Shown here in pieces: positions 1-8,327 of a stretch of 64,000 nt of DNA (positions within the stretch are counted from its first letter, which is position 1; every line of letters starts with the position of its first letter). A program made the position numbers and the translations under genes. Source of the stretch: Pseudorhodoferax sp032153935 (GTDB taxonomy: Bacteria > Pseudomonadota > Gammaproteobacteria > Burkholderiales > Burkholderiaceae_C); assembly GCF_964253035.1 (NCBI RefSeq), contig NZ_CAXUQL020000001.1, positions 5,704,001-5,768,000 on the forward strand. The letters run 5' to 3'. The notes beneath the pieces were generated by a model, which was not told the DNA's origin, ran no database searches, and worked only from the letters and a program-made list of their open reading frames with translations.

Positions 1-384
1 GTCCATGCCCCACCAGGCCGGCGGCGTCTTCTTGTCGCGGTACTTGGCCATGATGGCGTCCAGGTTCAGCGGCGCGTAGGGCTCCAGCATGCCGTTCTTG
101 TCGAACAGCGCCAGGCTGGAGGCGGCCACGCCCCAGACCACGTCGGCCTGCGGGTTGGCCTTCTCGGCCAGCAGCTTGGCCGTGACCACGCCGGTGGAGT
201 CGCGCACCCACTTGATGGCGATGTCGGGGTGCACCTTGTTGAAGGCTTCCTGGTAGGCCTTGAGCTGGTCGGTCTCCAGCGCGGTGTAGACCGTGAGGTC
301 GGTCTTCTGCGCATGCGCAGCGGCACCGAAGGCCAGGCCGATGGCCAGCGCTGCGACAGTTTTGGAGAGGGGGGCGAACGGCAT
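1..384 (-). CDS. phnS: 2-aminoethylphosphonate ABC transporter substrate-binding protein, partial
   Basis: Periplasmic binding component of an ABC importer for 2-aminoethylphosphonate. Only the N-terminal 128 residues are inside the window; the gene runs off the left edge. The product begins MPFAPLSKTVAALAIG, a Sec signal peptide ending near AHAQ (residue 26). It then reads TDLTVYTALETDQLKAY, with VRDSTGVVTAKLLAEK and ANPQADVVWGVAASSLALFD further on. These blocks are characteristic of the AEP-binding subfamily rather than general iron or spermidine binders. The start at 384 is the only ATG before the signal sequence. It is divergent from the GntR gene and next to PhnZ, which supports the substrate. 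The permease and ATPase genes would lie to the left. Family assignment is from memory of the protein family. Confidence 0.85.
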   Translation of the reverse strand, partial: MPFAPLSKTVAALAIGLAFGAAAHAQKTDLTVYTALETDQLKAYQEAFNKVHPDIAIKWVRDSTGVVTAKLLAEKANPQADVVWGVAASSLALFDKNGMLEPYAPLNLDAIMAKYRDKKTPPAWWGMD

Positions 385-484
385 GAAACGACTCCTGGGT
401 CTGGGAAGAACAGCCGGCAATGTGCCAAGTGCAAATGTCATCCTCATGACATGGAGCCGCCGCACAATGCGCACCAGCACGGAT

Positions 485-516
485 GATTGTCTATTGCAGA
501 TCGTAGACAATCTGCA
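485..516. promoter_or_regulatory. Two overlapping palindromes, probable operator of the GntR regulator
   Basis: A perfect 9-bp inverted repeat, GATTGTCTA at 485-493 and TAGACAATC at 504-512, is separated by 10 bp. A second one, TGCAGAT at 495-501 and ATCTGCA at 510-516, shares bases with it. Both lie in the divergent region between the AEP-binding protein (start 384) and the GntR gene (start 541), 24 to 56 bp before the latter. FadR-type GntR dimers bind short palindromes of this size, so this is the natural site for control of both directions. The identity of the bound protein is inferred. Confidence 0.6.
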
Positions 517-540
517 TTTCGCAACCCACGCTCCGCACGC

Positions 541-1275
541 ATGCCCACCAGCGCTCAACCCCACCCGACGATTGCGCAGCTGCAGGGCAACTCCCTGGCC
601 AAGCTGGTGCAGAACGAAATCGAGCGCATGGTTCTGGATGGCCGGCTGCTGCCCGGCGCGAAGCTGACCGAATCCACCCTGGCCGACCAGCTCGGCGTGT
701 CGCGCGGCCCGGTGCGCGAGGCCTTCCGCCTGCTCGAAGAGGCCGGCCTGGTGCGTACCGAGAAGAACCGCGGCGTGTTCGTGCGCGACGTGCCGGTCGA
801 GGAGGCGCTGGAGATCTTCGAGGTGCGCGCCGTGATGGACCTGTACGTGGGCCGCAAGCTCGCGCAGACCGCCACGCCGGCCCAGGTGCGCGAGTTGCGC
901 CAGCTGGTCGAGGCGATGGACCAGGCCGTCAAGGCCGGCAATGCGCAGGACTACCACCGCTTCAACCTGCAGTTCCACGACCGGCTGCTGGAGCTGGCCG
1001 GCAACGCCAAGCTGACCGCCACCTACCGCAAGCTGGTCAACGAGCTGTCGCTGTTCCGGCGCAAGAACCTCACGGACGAGTCGATGGCGGTGTACTCGCG
1101 CGAGCACCGCGCCATCGTCAAGGCCATCGCCTCGGGCGACGCCGATGCCGCCGGGCAGGCCATGTACGACCACGTGATGAACAGCCGCGAGCGCACGCGG
1201 CAGAACTTCGCGGCCGGCGAGCCGGCTGTGGCGGCCACGCCGGCCCGCGCGGCGCGGCGCGCGGTGGCCGCCTGA
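541..1275 (+). CDS. phnR: GntR/FCD-family regulator of phosphonate utilisation
   Basis: DNA-binding regulator of the FadR (FCD) branch of GntR proteins, 244 residues. A winged helix-turn-helix lies at about residues 20-85, with recognition region LADQLGVSRGPVREAF. It is followed by an all-helical FCD ligand domain (about 90-225) containing the usual metal-ligand histidines. An in-frame TTG exists 54 bp upstream, but the ATG at 541 is preferred because the upstream extension reads through the operator palindromes. The stop is 7 bp before phnZ, so phnR-phnZ-permease form one operon. A GntR type of this length is a recurrent partner of phosphonate genes in Burkholderiales. The ligand, probably AEP or a derivative, is inferred from context. 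Confidence 0.8.
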   Translation: MPTSAQPHPTIAQLQGNSLAKLVQNEIERMVLDGRLLPGAKLTESTLADQLGVSRGPVREAFRLLEEAGLVRTEKNRGVFVRDVPVEEALEIFEVRAVMDLYVGRKLAQTATPAQVRELRQLVEAMDQAVKAGNAQDYHRFNLQFHDRLLELAGNAKLTATYRKLVNELSLFRRKNLTDESMAVYSREHRAIVKAIASGDADAAGQAMYDHVMNSRERTRQNFAAGEPAVAATPARAARRAVAA

Positions 1276-1282
1276 GGCGGCC

Positions 1283-1840
1283 ATGGCCTTGACGCTGGAC
1301 GACATCCGCACGCTGTTCGACCGGCGCGGCGCCGAGCAGTACAGCGGCGAGCCCGTGACGCAGCTGGCGCATGCGCTGCAGTGCGCCTGGCTGGCCGAGC
1401 AGGCCGGCGCCGACGACACGCTGGTCACGGCGGCCCTGCTGCACGACCTGGGCCATCTGCTGAACGACCAGGGCGCATCGCCCACGCTGCGCGGCATCGA
1501 CGACCTGCACCAGTTCTACGCCCTGCCCTTCCTGCGCGGCCTGTTCGGCGACGCCGTGCTCGACCCGATCAAGGGGCATGTGGACGCCAAGCGCTACCTG
1601 TGCGCCACGCGGCCGCACTACCACGCCGCGCTGTCGGAAGACTCGCGGCGCAGCCTGGTGCTGCAGGGCGGCGTGTTCACGCCGGCGCAGGCCGACGCCT
1701 TCATCGCCCGCCCGCATGCGCACGAGGCCGTGCAGCTGCGGCTGTGGGACGACCAGGCCAAGGCGGCGGGCCTGGCCACGCCGCCGCTGGCGCACTTCCT
1801 CGCGCGCGCTGAACGCTGCCGCACCGGCGCCCCTGCGTGA
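1283..1840 (+). CDS. phnZ: PhnZ-type HD-domain oxygenase, 2-amino-1-hydroxyethylphosphonate to glycine + phosphate
   Basis: Mixed-valent di-iron HD-domain dioxygenase that cleaves the C-P bond of (R)-2-amino-1-hydroxyethylphosphonate to glycine and phosphate in the cytoplasm. The 185-residue length matches the phosphonate-associated HD family. Metal and substrate residues expected for PhnZ are visible: Y20 and E23 in QYSGEPVTQLAH, H30, the HD pair H54-D55 with H58 in LLHDLGH, then H76, H99 and D156/D157. The Tyr/Glu pair near the N-terminus separates PhnZ from ordinary HD phosphohydrolases. It lies 7 bp after phnR and overlaps the permease by 4 bp (GTGA). The partner hydroxylase PhnY is not in the window and is probably to the left. 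Confidence 0.88.
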   Translation: MALTLDDIRTLFDRRGAEQYSGEPVTQLAHALQCAWLAEQAGADDTLVTAALLHDLGHLLNDQGASPTLRGIDDLHQFYALPFLRGLFGDAVLDPIKGHVDAKRYLCATRPHYHAALSEDSRRSLVLQGGVFTPAQADAFIARPHAHEAVQLRLWDDQAKAAGLATPPLAHFLARAERCRTGAPA

Positions 1841-2706
1841 CGCTGAGCGGGTCCGTCATCGCGGCCGTGCTGTTCGCAGCGCTGCTGCACGCCAGCTGGA
1901 ACGCGCTGATCAAGTCGGCGCCCGACAAGGCGCTGGACACCGGCCTGGTCCACAGCATCGGCGTGCTGTTCGCGCTGCCGCTGCTGGCCCTCACCGGGTT
2001 GCCGGCGGCGGCGGCCTGGCCCTACCTGGCCGCCTCGGCGCTGGTGCATGTGGGCTACTACATCGCGCTGGCCGGCGCCTACCAGCACGGCGACCTGGGG
2101 CTCACCTACCCGATCATGCGCGGCTGCGCGCCGCTGCTGGTGGCGCTGGGTAGCCACCAGCTGGTCGGCGAGCAACTCTCGGCCACGGCGTGGCTGGGCG
2201 TGGTCGGCGTCTGCGTGGGGGTCGTGGTGCTGGGCCTGTCGCCGGCCAGCCTGCGCGCGGGCCACGCCAGCCGCAACAAGGCGCTGCGCTTCGCACTGTT
2301 CAACGCCTGCATCATCGCGTTCTACACCGTGGTCGACGGCCTGGGCGTGCGCGCCGCTGGCGACGCCGGCGCCTATGTGGCGGCGTTGTTCCTGTTCGAC
2401 GGCATCCCTTACCTGCTGCTGGTGCTGTGGCGCCGCGGCCCGGCCGGCAGGGCCGCGGCCCTCGCCTACCTGGCGCGGCGCGCGCGCATCGCCTGGCTGG
2501 GCACGCTGGCCTCGCTGGGCAGCTACGCCATCGCGCTGTGGGCCATGACGCGCGCACCGGTGGCCGTGGTGGCGGCGCTGCGCGAGACCTCGGTGCTGTT
2601 CGCCGTGCTGATCGGTACGCTGTGGCTGCGCGAGCCCTTCGGCGCGCACCGGGGCGTGGGCGTGCTGGTGATGCTGGCCGGCATCCTGGCGCTGCGGGCG
2701 GGGTGA
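1837..2706 (+). CDS. EamA/DMT-family permease associated with phosphonate utilisation
   Basis: Inner-membrane protein of 289 residues with about ten hydrophobic helices arranged as two EamA repeats. The first begins IAAVLFAALLHASWNALIK; the second starts around residue 150 after the basic loop ASRNKALRF. It starts with GTG overlapping the phnZ stop codon, so it is translationally coupled. A member of this family in this exact position is known from other phosphonate loci, where it carries a phosphonate-associated label but no proven substrate. Export of an amino acid such as glycine, the PhnZ product, would fit the family, but that is conjecture. Confidence 0.78.
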   Translation: MTLSGSVIAAVLFAALLHASWNALIKSAPDKALDTGLVHSIGVLFALPLLALTGLPAAAAWPYLAASALVHVGYYIALAGAYQHGDLGLTYPIMRGCAPLLVALGSHQLVGEQLSATAWLGVVGVCVGVVVLGLSPASLRAGHASRNKALRFALFNACIIAFYTVVDGLGVRAAGDAGAYVAALFLFDGIPYLLLVLWRRGPAGRAAALAYLARRARIAWLGTLASLGSYAIALWAMTRAPVAVVAALRETSVLFAVLIGTLWLREPFGAHRGVGVLVMLAGILALRAG

Positions 2707-2777
2707 GGCGCTGTCGGCCTTGTCCGCCCGCGCGGCCGTACCGGCGAAAATGCCGGCGTTCCACCGAAAGACCACCT

Positions 2778-3458
2778 GTGCCCACACGCCAACAACGCAT
2801 CAACGACCTGACCGCCATGATCCAGCGGATCGCGGACGGCGACAGCTACATCCAGCGCATGGAAGGACTGGTGGCCCGCTCCATCGAACGCGGCGAAGAG
2901 TCCGCGGAACTCTCGCGCTACCTTGCGGACATGCGCACGATGCAGGCCCTGTTCAAGGAGAGCCGCGACACGCTGGTGCAGGCCCTCGGAGAGGGCGCCC
3001 GCATCGCGGCGCTGCAGGCCCTGAACGTCATGGACTCGCCCGAGGAACGCGCCTACGACGACATCACGCGCCTGGCTTCCACGGTCTGCGGCACGCCGAT
3101 CGCGCTGGTGTCGCTGGTCGACGGCACGCGCCAATGGTTCAAGTCGCGCGTCGGATTGCAGGCGAAGGAAACGCCGCGCGAACTGGCCTTCTGCGCGCAT
3201 GCCATCCAGGACCCGGGCCACGTCATGGTGGTCAACGACGCGCAGGCCGACCCGCGCTTCGTCGACAACGCGCTGGTGACGGGTGACCCGAAGATCCGCT
3301 TCTATGCCGGGGCGCCGCTGGTCACCTCCGACGGCCACGCATTGGGCACGCTGTGCGTGATCGACACGGTGCCACGCACCATCGCGGCCGAGCAGATCCG
3401 GGAACTCGAGTTTCTCGCGAACCAGGTGATCGCCACGCTCGAGCGGCGCCAGTCCTGA
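2778..3458 (+). CDS. GAF-domain protein
   Basis: Cytoplasmic protein of 226 residues. Residues 1-75 are helical and charged, possibly a short coiled coil (MIQRIADGDSYIQRMEGL region). A single GAF domain fills the rest, from RIAALQALNVMDSPEE to TLCVIDTVPR. No GGDEF, EAL or kinase domain follows, so the output is unknown; this GAF subtype often precedes a diguanylate cyclase. GTG at 2778 is chosen because it keeps the full N-terminal helix; an ATG at 2817 is the alternative. It is separated from the phosphonate operon by 71 bp and converges with the truncated sulfatase 82 bp away. Confidence 0.7.
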   Translation: MPTRQQRINDLTAMIQRIADGDSYIQRMEGLVARSIERGEESAELSRYLADMRTMQALFKESRDTLVQALGEGARIAALQALNVMDSPEERAYDDITRLASTVCGTPIALVSLVDGTRQWFKSRVGLQAKETPRELAFCAHAIQDPGHVMVVNDAQADPRFVDNALVTGDPKIRFYAGAPLVTSDGHALGTLCVIDTVPRTIAAEQIRELEFLANQVIATLERRQS

Positions 3459-3540
3459 CCGGCTGCCTGCGGCGCGCCAGTCGACGGCGCACTGGCGGCC
3501 AGGCCAGGATGGCGGCGCGGCCTGCCCCGCGCCATGCAGC

Positions 3541-4587
3541 TCAGAACGTCGCGCGCGGCAGCTGTTTGTCGGTGAACACGAGGTAGGCCGGGTGCGGCAC
3601 TGCTCCGCCAGCGGCCAGCAGCGTGGCGGTCCAGTCCATGGTCTGGTTCGGCACGGCGCTCGTGCTGCCGGCCGGGATCACGCGCGGCCAGCGCGTGAGC
3701 AGCGGCACGCGGATGCCGCCTTCCAGCAGATCCATCTTCTGGCCCACGAGTGGCCAGTTGTTGGCGTAGCGCTCGCCACCGTTGTCGCTCGTGAAGACCA
3801 CGAGTGTGTTCTCGGCCATGCCGCGGCGCCCGAGCGCATCCAGCACCCAGCCGATGCCCTCGTCCATGTGGTGGACCATGCGTTGGTAGGTGGCGATGGA
3901 GCCACCGTCGGTGTGCTTGCCCACGCCCGCGATGCGGCGCGATTCCTCGGCGTCGTCGCGCGTGAGCCAGGGCCAGTGCGGGGCGCTGTAGTGCAGGCTC
4001 AGCAGGAAGGGCCGGTCGGCAGGTTGCTCCTCGATGAAGCGCACCGCCTTGCGGCTCAGCAGGTCGGTCAGGTAGCCCTCTTCGCGGATGGGCTGGTCGT
4101 CCTGCCAGAGGTCGGGCTGGCCGCGCGGGTTGCAGTGCGCGAAGTAGTCGTTGCCACCCGCGTGGAAGCCGTAGAACCGCTGGTAGCCAGACAGCCGCGG
4201 CGAGAAGTGCGGCGGGTAGCCCAGATGCCACTTGCCGACCAGTGCCGTGGTGTAGCCGGCGTCCGCCAGCAGCGAGGCCAGGCTGGGGTGCTCGGGCGGC
4301 AGGCCCAGCACCTTGTCCTCGGCCACGGTGGGGATGGGTTCCTCGGCGCCGCCGCGCAGCCGGTACTGCCAGCGCCCCGTGGCCAGCGCGAAGCGGGTGG
4401 GCGAGCACACGGCCGAGTTCGCGTAGCCGCGCGTGAAGCGCATGCCCTCGCGGGCCAGCCGGTCCAGGTTGGGCGAGACGTCGGCGGGCCGGCCATCGGC
4501 ATCGCGCGCGCCGGTGCAACCCAGGTCGGCATAGCCCAGGTCGTCGGCCAGGATGAAGACGATGTCGGGGCGGGTGCTGGCGGGCAT
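3541..4587 (-). CDS. Sulfatase (formylglycine-dependent), C-terminally truncated
   Basis: Arylsulfatase-type hydrolase of 348 residues. The catalytic core is intact: metal ligands D15-D16 (ILADDLGYADLG), modification site C61-S-P-T-R65 for formylglycine, K119 and H121 in GKWHLG, H204, and D268-N269 in SDNGGERY. The protein stops soon after GGIRVPLLTRWP and MDWTATLL. Homologues normally run to about 430-480 residues, with a C-terminal subdomain that packs on the active site. No continuation is visible in the other frames before the GAF gene. It begins 5 bp after the Bug gene and is the last gene of the operon. No signal peptide is seen. It is either inactive or a shortened variant. Confidence 0.75.
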   Translation of the reverse strand: MPASTRPDIVFILADDLGYADLGCTGARDADGRPADVSPNLDRLAREGMRFTRGYANSAVCSPTRFALATGRWQYRLRGGAEEPIPTVAEDKVLGLPPEHPSLASLLADAGYTTALVGKWHLGYPPHFSPRLSGYQRFYGFHAGGNDYFAHCNPRGQPDLWQDDQPIREEGYLTDLLSRKAVRFIEEQPADRPFLLSLHYSAPHWPWLTRDDAEESRRIAGVGKHTDGGSIATYQRMVHHMDEGIGWVLDALGRRGMAENTLVVFTSDNGGERYANNWPLVGQKMDLLEGGIRVPLLTRWPRVIPAGSTSAVPNQTMDWTATLLAAGGAVPHPAYLVFTDKQLPRATF

Positions 4588-4592
4588 GGTGC

Positions 4593-5567
4593 TCACTGCA
4601 GGCTGATCTTGCTGCGATGGGCCAGCGCGTTGAACTTGCTCAGGCTCTGCACCACGAAGTCCTGCGTCTGCGCGGGGCTCAGGCTGCCGGGCAGCTGGCC
4701 CGCAGCCTCGAGCGCGACCTTCACCTCGGGCGTGGTCAGCGCCTCGGCGATGGCGGCGTGCAGCTTGCCGACCACGGCCGCATCCGTGCCCGCAGGCACG
4801 GCGGCCACGAAGAACTGCGTGGCGTCGTAGCCCTGCAGGCCGGCCTCGGCCATGGTCGGCACATCGGGCAGGCTGGGGATGCGGAACGGCGTGGTGACGG
4901 CATAGGCGCGCAGCTTGCCGGCCTTGATCTGCGCCAGCACGGGCGTCACGCCCAGCATGCCCAGCGACACCTGGCCGCCGACCACGTCGGTCACCGCCTG
5001 GCCGCCGCCCTTGTACGGCACGTGCACCATGCGGGTGCCGGCCATGGTGTTGAAGAGTTCGCCGGCCAGGTGCTGGCCCGTGCCGGTGCCCGAGCTCGCG
5101 AAGTTCCACTTGTCGGGCTCCTTCTTCATCGCGGCGATGAGATCCTTGAGCCGCGGCGGCGTGCCGGCGGCCGCACCCACGAACACGATGGGGCCTTGCG
5201 ACAGCAGCGAAACGGCGGCGAGTTCGCGGCCGATCTCGGGCTGGCGCTGCGCGTGCAGCACGGGACCGGGCACGGTGACCAGCGTGTAGCCGTCGTGGCC
5301 GGCGCGGGCCGCGTACTGCAGCGCGAGCGCACCCGATGCGCCGGGCCGGTTGTCGATGACGATGGACTGGCCGATCTTGTCGGCGACCACGCGCGCCACG
5401 GCGCGCGTGAGCACGTCGACCGAGCCGCCGGGCACGAAGCCCACGATCCAGGTGATGGGCCTGGCCGCGGGCCAGGGTTTGGGGGTCTCGGCCTGGGCGG
5501 CGAACGCCGCGAACGCGAGGGCACCGGCGGCGAAGGCACGGCGGGTGAAGGCAGAACTGGGGGTCAT
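4593..5567 (-). CDS. Tripartite tricarboxylate transporter (Bug) substrate-binding protein
   Basis: Periplasmic binding protein of 324 residues from the Bug/TctC family. A signal peptide ends at AAQA (about residue 30). The core has the expected blocks: PITWIVGFVPGGSVDVLTR, IVIDNRPGASGALALQY, HDGYTLVTV, ASSGTGTGQH, VHVPYKGGG, and VGGQVSLGMLG. It sits between two sulfatase genes with gaps of 26 and 5 bp, so it probably captures the sulfated organic acid, or its desulfated product, handled by them. No TctA or TctB membrane partners occur nearby, as is common for this family. Ligand unknown. Confidence 0.85.
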   Translation of the reverse strand: MTPSSAFTRRAFAAGALAFAAFAAQAETPKPWPAARPITWIVGFVPGGSVDVLTRAVARVVADKIGQSIVIDNRPGASGALALQYAARAGHDGYTLVTVPGPVLHAQRQPEIGRELAAVSLLSQGPIVFVGAAAGTPPRLKDLIAAMKKEPDKWNFASSGTGTGQHLAGELFNTMAGTRMVHVPYKGGGQAVTDVVGGQVSLGMLGVTPVLAQIKAGKLRAYAVTTPFRIPSLPDVPTMAEAGLQGYDATQFFVAAVPAGTDAAVVGKLHAAIAEALTTPEVKVALEAAGQLPGSLSPAQTQDFVVQSLSKFNALAHRSKISLQ

Positions 5568-5593
5568 GGAATGCTCCGGAAGGTTGGGGCGGC

Positions 5594-6922
5594 TCAGGCG
5601 GGATCCCTGGCGCCGGGCCTGGTGTTGGGGTGCTGCTCGACGCTGTCGTTGAAGGCCTTGACCATGCGCAGCATCGGCCCCATGACCCAGGTGTTGAACA
5701 CCAGCACGTCGCTCTCCTCCTTGGGGTCGCGCGTGAGGTTGAACAGGTAGGGCGATTCGAGCTTGCCCTTGCCCTCGTTGACCTCGGGCTCCCAGTAGAA
5801 GTGCAGCTTCCAGTCGCGCCACTTGAGCGCGCGCATCTCCTGCTTGATGTAGAAGATGAAGCCCTCGCGCGCCGACTTCTCCTGCGCACCGAACAGGAAG
5901 TCGCGCTGGTCCACGCCGTCGATGGGACGGTCGGCCGGCACCTCGGCGCCCCCCACCTTGGCCAGCGTCGTGAAGAGGTCGGTCACGTGCACGATCTCGT
6001 TGCTCACGCGGCCGGCGGCGATGCGGCCGGGCCAGCGCGCGATGAAGGGCACACGCAGGCTGCCCTCCATGGCCGTGTGGTAGGTGCCGCGCCAGGGGCC
6101 GGCCGTGCCGCGGTAGGGCTGGCGGAACTCGGGGCCGTTGTCGCTGCAGAAGACGAACAAGGTGTCGTTTGCGATGCCCAGGCGCTCGACCTCGTCGACG
6201 ACCTGGCCGACGCGGTGGTCCATCTCGGCCATGGCGTCGGCGAAGTCGCCGTGGCCGGTGCGGCCTGCGAAGTCGGCATGCGGCAGCGTCGGGAAGTGCA
6301 GGTGCACCATCGGGAAGTACAGGAAGAAGGGCCTCTTGGCCGCCACGTTGCGCTGCATGAAGGTGCATGCGCGCTGCACCAGTTCGGCGTCGATGCCGCG
6401 GCGCGCATCCAGGTCGTAGAGCTGGACCTGCTCGGTCGGCGCGCCGGCCTGCCCTTGCATGACGTAGGGCAGATCGGCCACGCTCGGGTCGTAGCCGATG
6501 CTGGAGGTGAACTGGCTCTCGTCCGTCGTGCGCGGGATGCCGTACCAGGTGTCGAAGCCGCGGTCCGAGGGGTAGCGGCCTTCGACATCGCCCAGGTGCC
6601 ATTTGCCGTAGTGGGCCGTGGCGTAGCCCTGCTGCGACAGCAGCTGCGCCAGCGTGATCTCCCAGCGCGTGAGGCCTTGCGGCAGGCCGGGCGGCACGGA
6701 CTGCAGGCTGCCCGTGCGGATCGGGTGGCGGCCCGTCATGAGGGCCGAGCGCGTGGGCACGCAGTCGCTCTCCACGTTGAAGTTCTGCAGCAGCAGGCCC
6801 TGGCGGGCCAGCGCGTCGATGCGCGGCGTGGGCGCGCCCCTCAGCGCGCCGCCGCCGTAGCAGCCCAGTTCGCCCCAGCCGAGGTTGTCGGCCAGGATGA
6901 GAACGATGTTCGGAGAAGACAT
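5594..6922 (-). CDS. Arylsulfatase-family sulfatase
   Basis: Full-length formylglycine-dependent sulfatase of 442 residues. Visible active-site features are D12 (ILADNLGWGELG), C54-V-P-T-R58 for formylglycine conversion, K107 and H109 in GKWHLGD, and D261-N262 in FCSDNGPEF. A complete C-terminal region contains FYWEPEVNEGKG and SPYLFNLTRDPKEESDV. No signal peptide is apparent, suggesting cytoplasmic action after uptake. Second gene of the LysR/sulfatase/Bug/sulfatase run; ATG at 6922. It shares little sequence with the downstream sulfatase beyond the active-site motifs, so the two probably act on different esters. Substrate unknown. Confidence 0.87.
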   Translation of the reverse strand: MSSPNIVLILADNLGWGELGCYGGGALRGAPTPRIDALARQGLLLQNFNVESDCVPTRSALMTGRHPIRTGSLQSVPPGLPQGLTRWEITLAQLLSQQGYATAHYGKWHLGDVEGRYPSDRGFDTWYGIPRTTDESQFTSSIGYDPSVADLPYVMQGQAGAPTEQVQLYDLDARRGIDAELVQRACTFMQRNVAAKRPFFLYFPMVHLHFPTLPHADFAGRTGHGDFADAMAEMDHRVGQVVDEVERLGIANDTLFVFCSDNGPEFRQPYRGTAGPWRGTYHTAMEGSLRVPFIARWPGRIAAGRVSNEIVHVTDLFTTLAKVGGAEVPADRPIDGVDQRDFLFGAQEKSAREGFIFYIKQEMRALKWRDWKLHFYWEPEVNEGKGKLESPYLFNLTRDPKEESDVLVFNTWVMGPMLRMVKAFNDSVEQHPNTRPGARDPA

Positions 6923-7013
6923 GTGAAGCCGAAAGCAGTGGTGACGGCTTCAAGATATGCGAGACGCGCGCCGCCAGCATTCCCGACGGGCGCACAAGCA
7001 TGAATGCGGGGAA

Positions 7014-7931
7014 TCACCGCGCCATGCTCTGCGGCTTCATGGGGCGCTGGTCGAGCAGGAGCTGGCGGAAGGTGGTCATGAGCGGCGTCCAGTGCGCCTG
7101 CGGATGCGACAGCAGCACCTGGCTGCGCTGGATGGCGAATTCGCGCAGCGGCAGCGGCTGCACGCGGCCGAGCCAGCTGCGCAGCACCGAGGCCGGCACG
7201 AGCGCGAGCAGGTCGGTGGCCATGACCACGCCCATCACCGCTTCGGAGGTGTATTCGACCTCCACGCAGACATGCGGGCGCGGCGCCTCGTGGCGCGCGA
7301 AGATCTCCACCACATGGCGTCGGGCCGCGCTCTGCGCCGAGGGCATGACCCAGCCGTAGGGCGTGAGGTCGTGGATGGCGGGCGTGGGCAGGTGCAGCAG
7401 CGGGTGGGCGGCCCGCACCACCACGTGCATGCGGTCCTCGCCGATGTCGACCTGGGCGCAGCTCAGCGCCTGGCCGCTGTAGGTGGGCACCACGGCCAGG
7501 TCGAGCTCGCCGTTCTCGACCTGGGCATTGAGCTCATCGGACTTGCCGATGCCGAGCTGCAGCCGCATGGCGGGGCGCCGGCGCACCATGTCGGCGATCG
7601 CGCGCACCGCGATGCTGTCGGCGGCCGGGCTCGTGATGCCCAGGCGCAGCAGGCCGGCGTGGCGCGCGCGCAGGTCGGTGGCCATGCGCACGAGTTCGAA
7701 GTGCTGGGCCTCGAAGCGCCGCGCGGTCTCCAGGAAGACCTGCCCCTCCCCGGTCAGCCGCGCGCCCTTGGTGCCACGCTCCAGCAGCGGCACGCCCACC
7801 TCCTGCTCCAGCCGCCGGATGGCCTTAGAGACGGCGGGCTGGGTCTGGCCGACTTTCTCGGCGGCCCGGCTCACGCTGCCGGAGCGCACCACCTCCAGGA
7901 AGGTGGCGACATCGTTGTTGAAGAAATTCAT
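7014..7931 (-). CDS. LysR-family regulator of the sulfatase operon
   Basis: LysR-type regulator, 305 residues. A winged helix-turn-helix lies at residues 5-65 (FLEVVRSGSVSRAAEKVGQT, then SKAIRRLEQEVGVPLLER). A periplasmic-binding-like effector domain begins near residue 90 with GLLRLGITSPAADS. It is transcribed toward the sulfatase gene on the same strand with 91 bp between them, so it may head the operon or have a separate promoter downstream. The effector domain resembles the CbsT/CysB/GbpR class of LysR proteins, which would suit a sulfate-ester or aromatic ligand; this is inference only. Confidence 0.85.
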   Translation of the reverse strand: MNFFNNDVATFLEVVRSGSVSRAAEKVGQTQPAVSKAIRRLEQEVGVPLLERGTKGARLTGEGQVFLETARRFEAQHFELVRMATDLRARHAGLLRLGITSPAADSIAVRAIADMVRRRPAMRLQLGIGKSDELNAQVENGELDLAVVPTYSGQALSCAQVDIGEDRMHVVVRAAHPLLHLPTPAIHDLTPYGWVMPSAQSAARRHVVEIFARHEAPRPHVCVEVEYTSEAVMGVVMATDLLALVPASVLRSWLGRVQPLPLREFAIQRSQVLLSHPQAHWTPLMTTFRQLLLDQRPMKPQSMAR

Positions 7932-7999
7932 GATCGACGGGGATGCGGATGCGACTCCGCGCCATGGTAGGACCGCCGGCAGCCGGCTGCTGCAGGCTC

Positions 8000-8220
8000 A
8001 GAAGCTGTGAATGAACCGATCGCGGCCACGACGGGGTGCGCCGGGCCACAGGCGTAGGCGCAGTCCGCCGCCCGGGCTCGTGCCCGGGCAAGGACTGCAA
8101 CGCCCGCATGTGGCCTGGCGTGCCCCGGCCCGAAGGGCGAGGCCCTGGGCGCGGCGATGGTGTTGGAAGCCACTGGTCATCGGGCCTCGCGTGGTCGTGA
8201 GGGGTTCGTTCACAGCTTCT
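8000..8220. mobile_element. MITE-like element with 31-bp terminal inverted repeats
   Basis: A 221-bp block bounded by inverted repeats. The left end reads AGAAGCTGTGAA, then TGAACC. The complement of the right end (8190-8220) reads AGAAGCTGTGAA, then CGAACC. By eye 26 of 31 terminal bases match. The sequence TCA flanks both sides (7998-8000 and 8221-8223) and may be a short target duplication. The interior carries no convincing gene. It occupies most of a 396-bp gap between the LysR gene and the GNAT remnant. No transposase is present, so it would be a non-autonomous element mobilised in trans. Confidence 0.6.
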
Positions 8221-8327
8221 TCAGGCGCCGCAAGACCGTGAACCCGCGCAAGCGCCGGGGGCCGATGGCCTTGGCTTGCGTGCGATTCGGATAAGGTAGG
8301 CCCGCCCGCCTCGCCCTCCCCACCACC

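Noticed and set aside
1618..2787. 389-codon minus-strand frame over phnZ and the EamA gene
   Set aside because: Gln/His/Ala/Arg-rich shadow translation without any fold signature; real genes on the plus strand cover it.
5630..7003. Long open frame on the plus strand opposite the second sulfatase
   Set aside because: Composition-driven antisense frame in high-GC DNA; the minus strand has clear sulfatase active-site motifs and no domain is recognisable on the plus strand.
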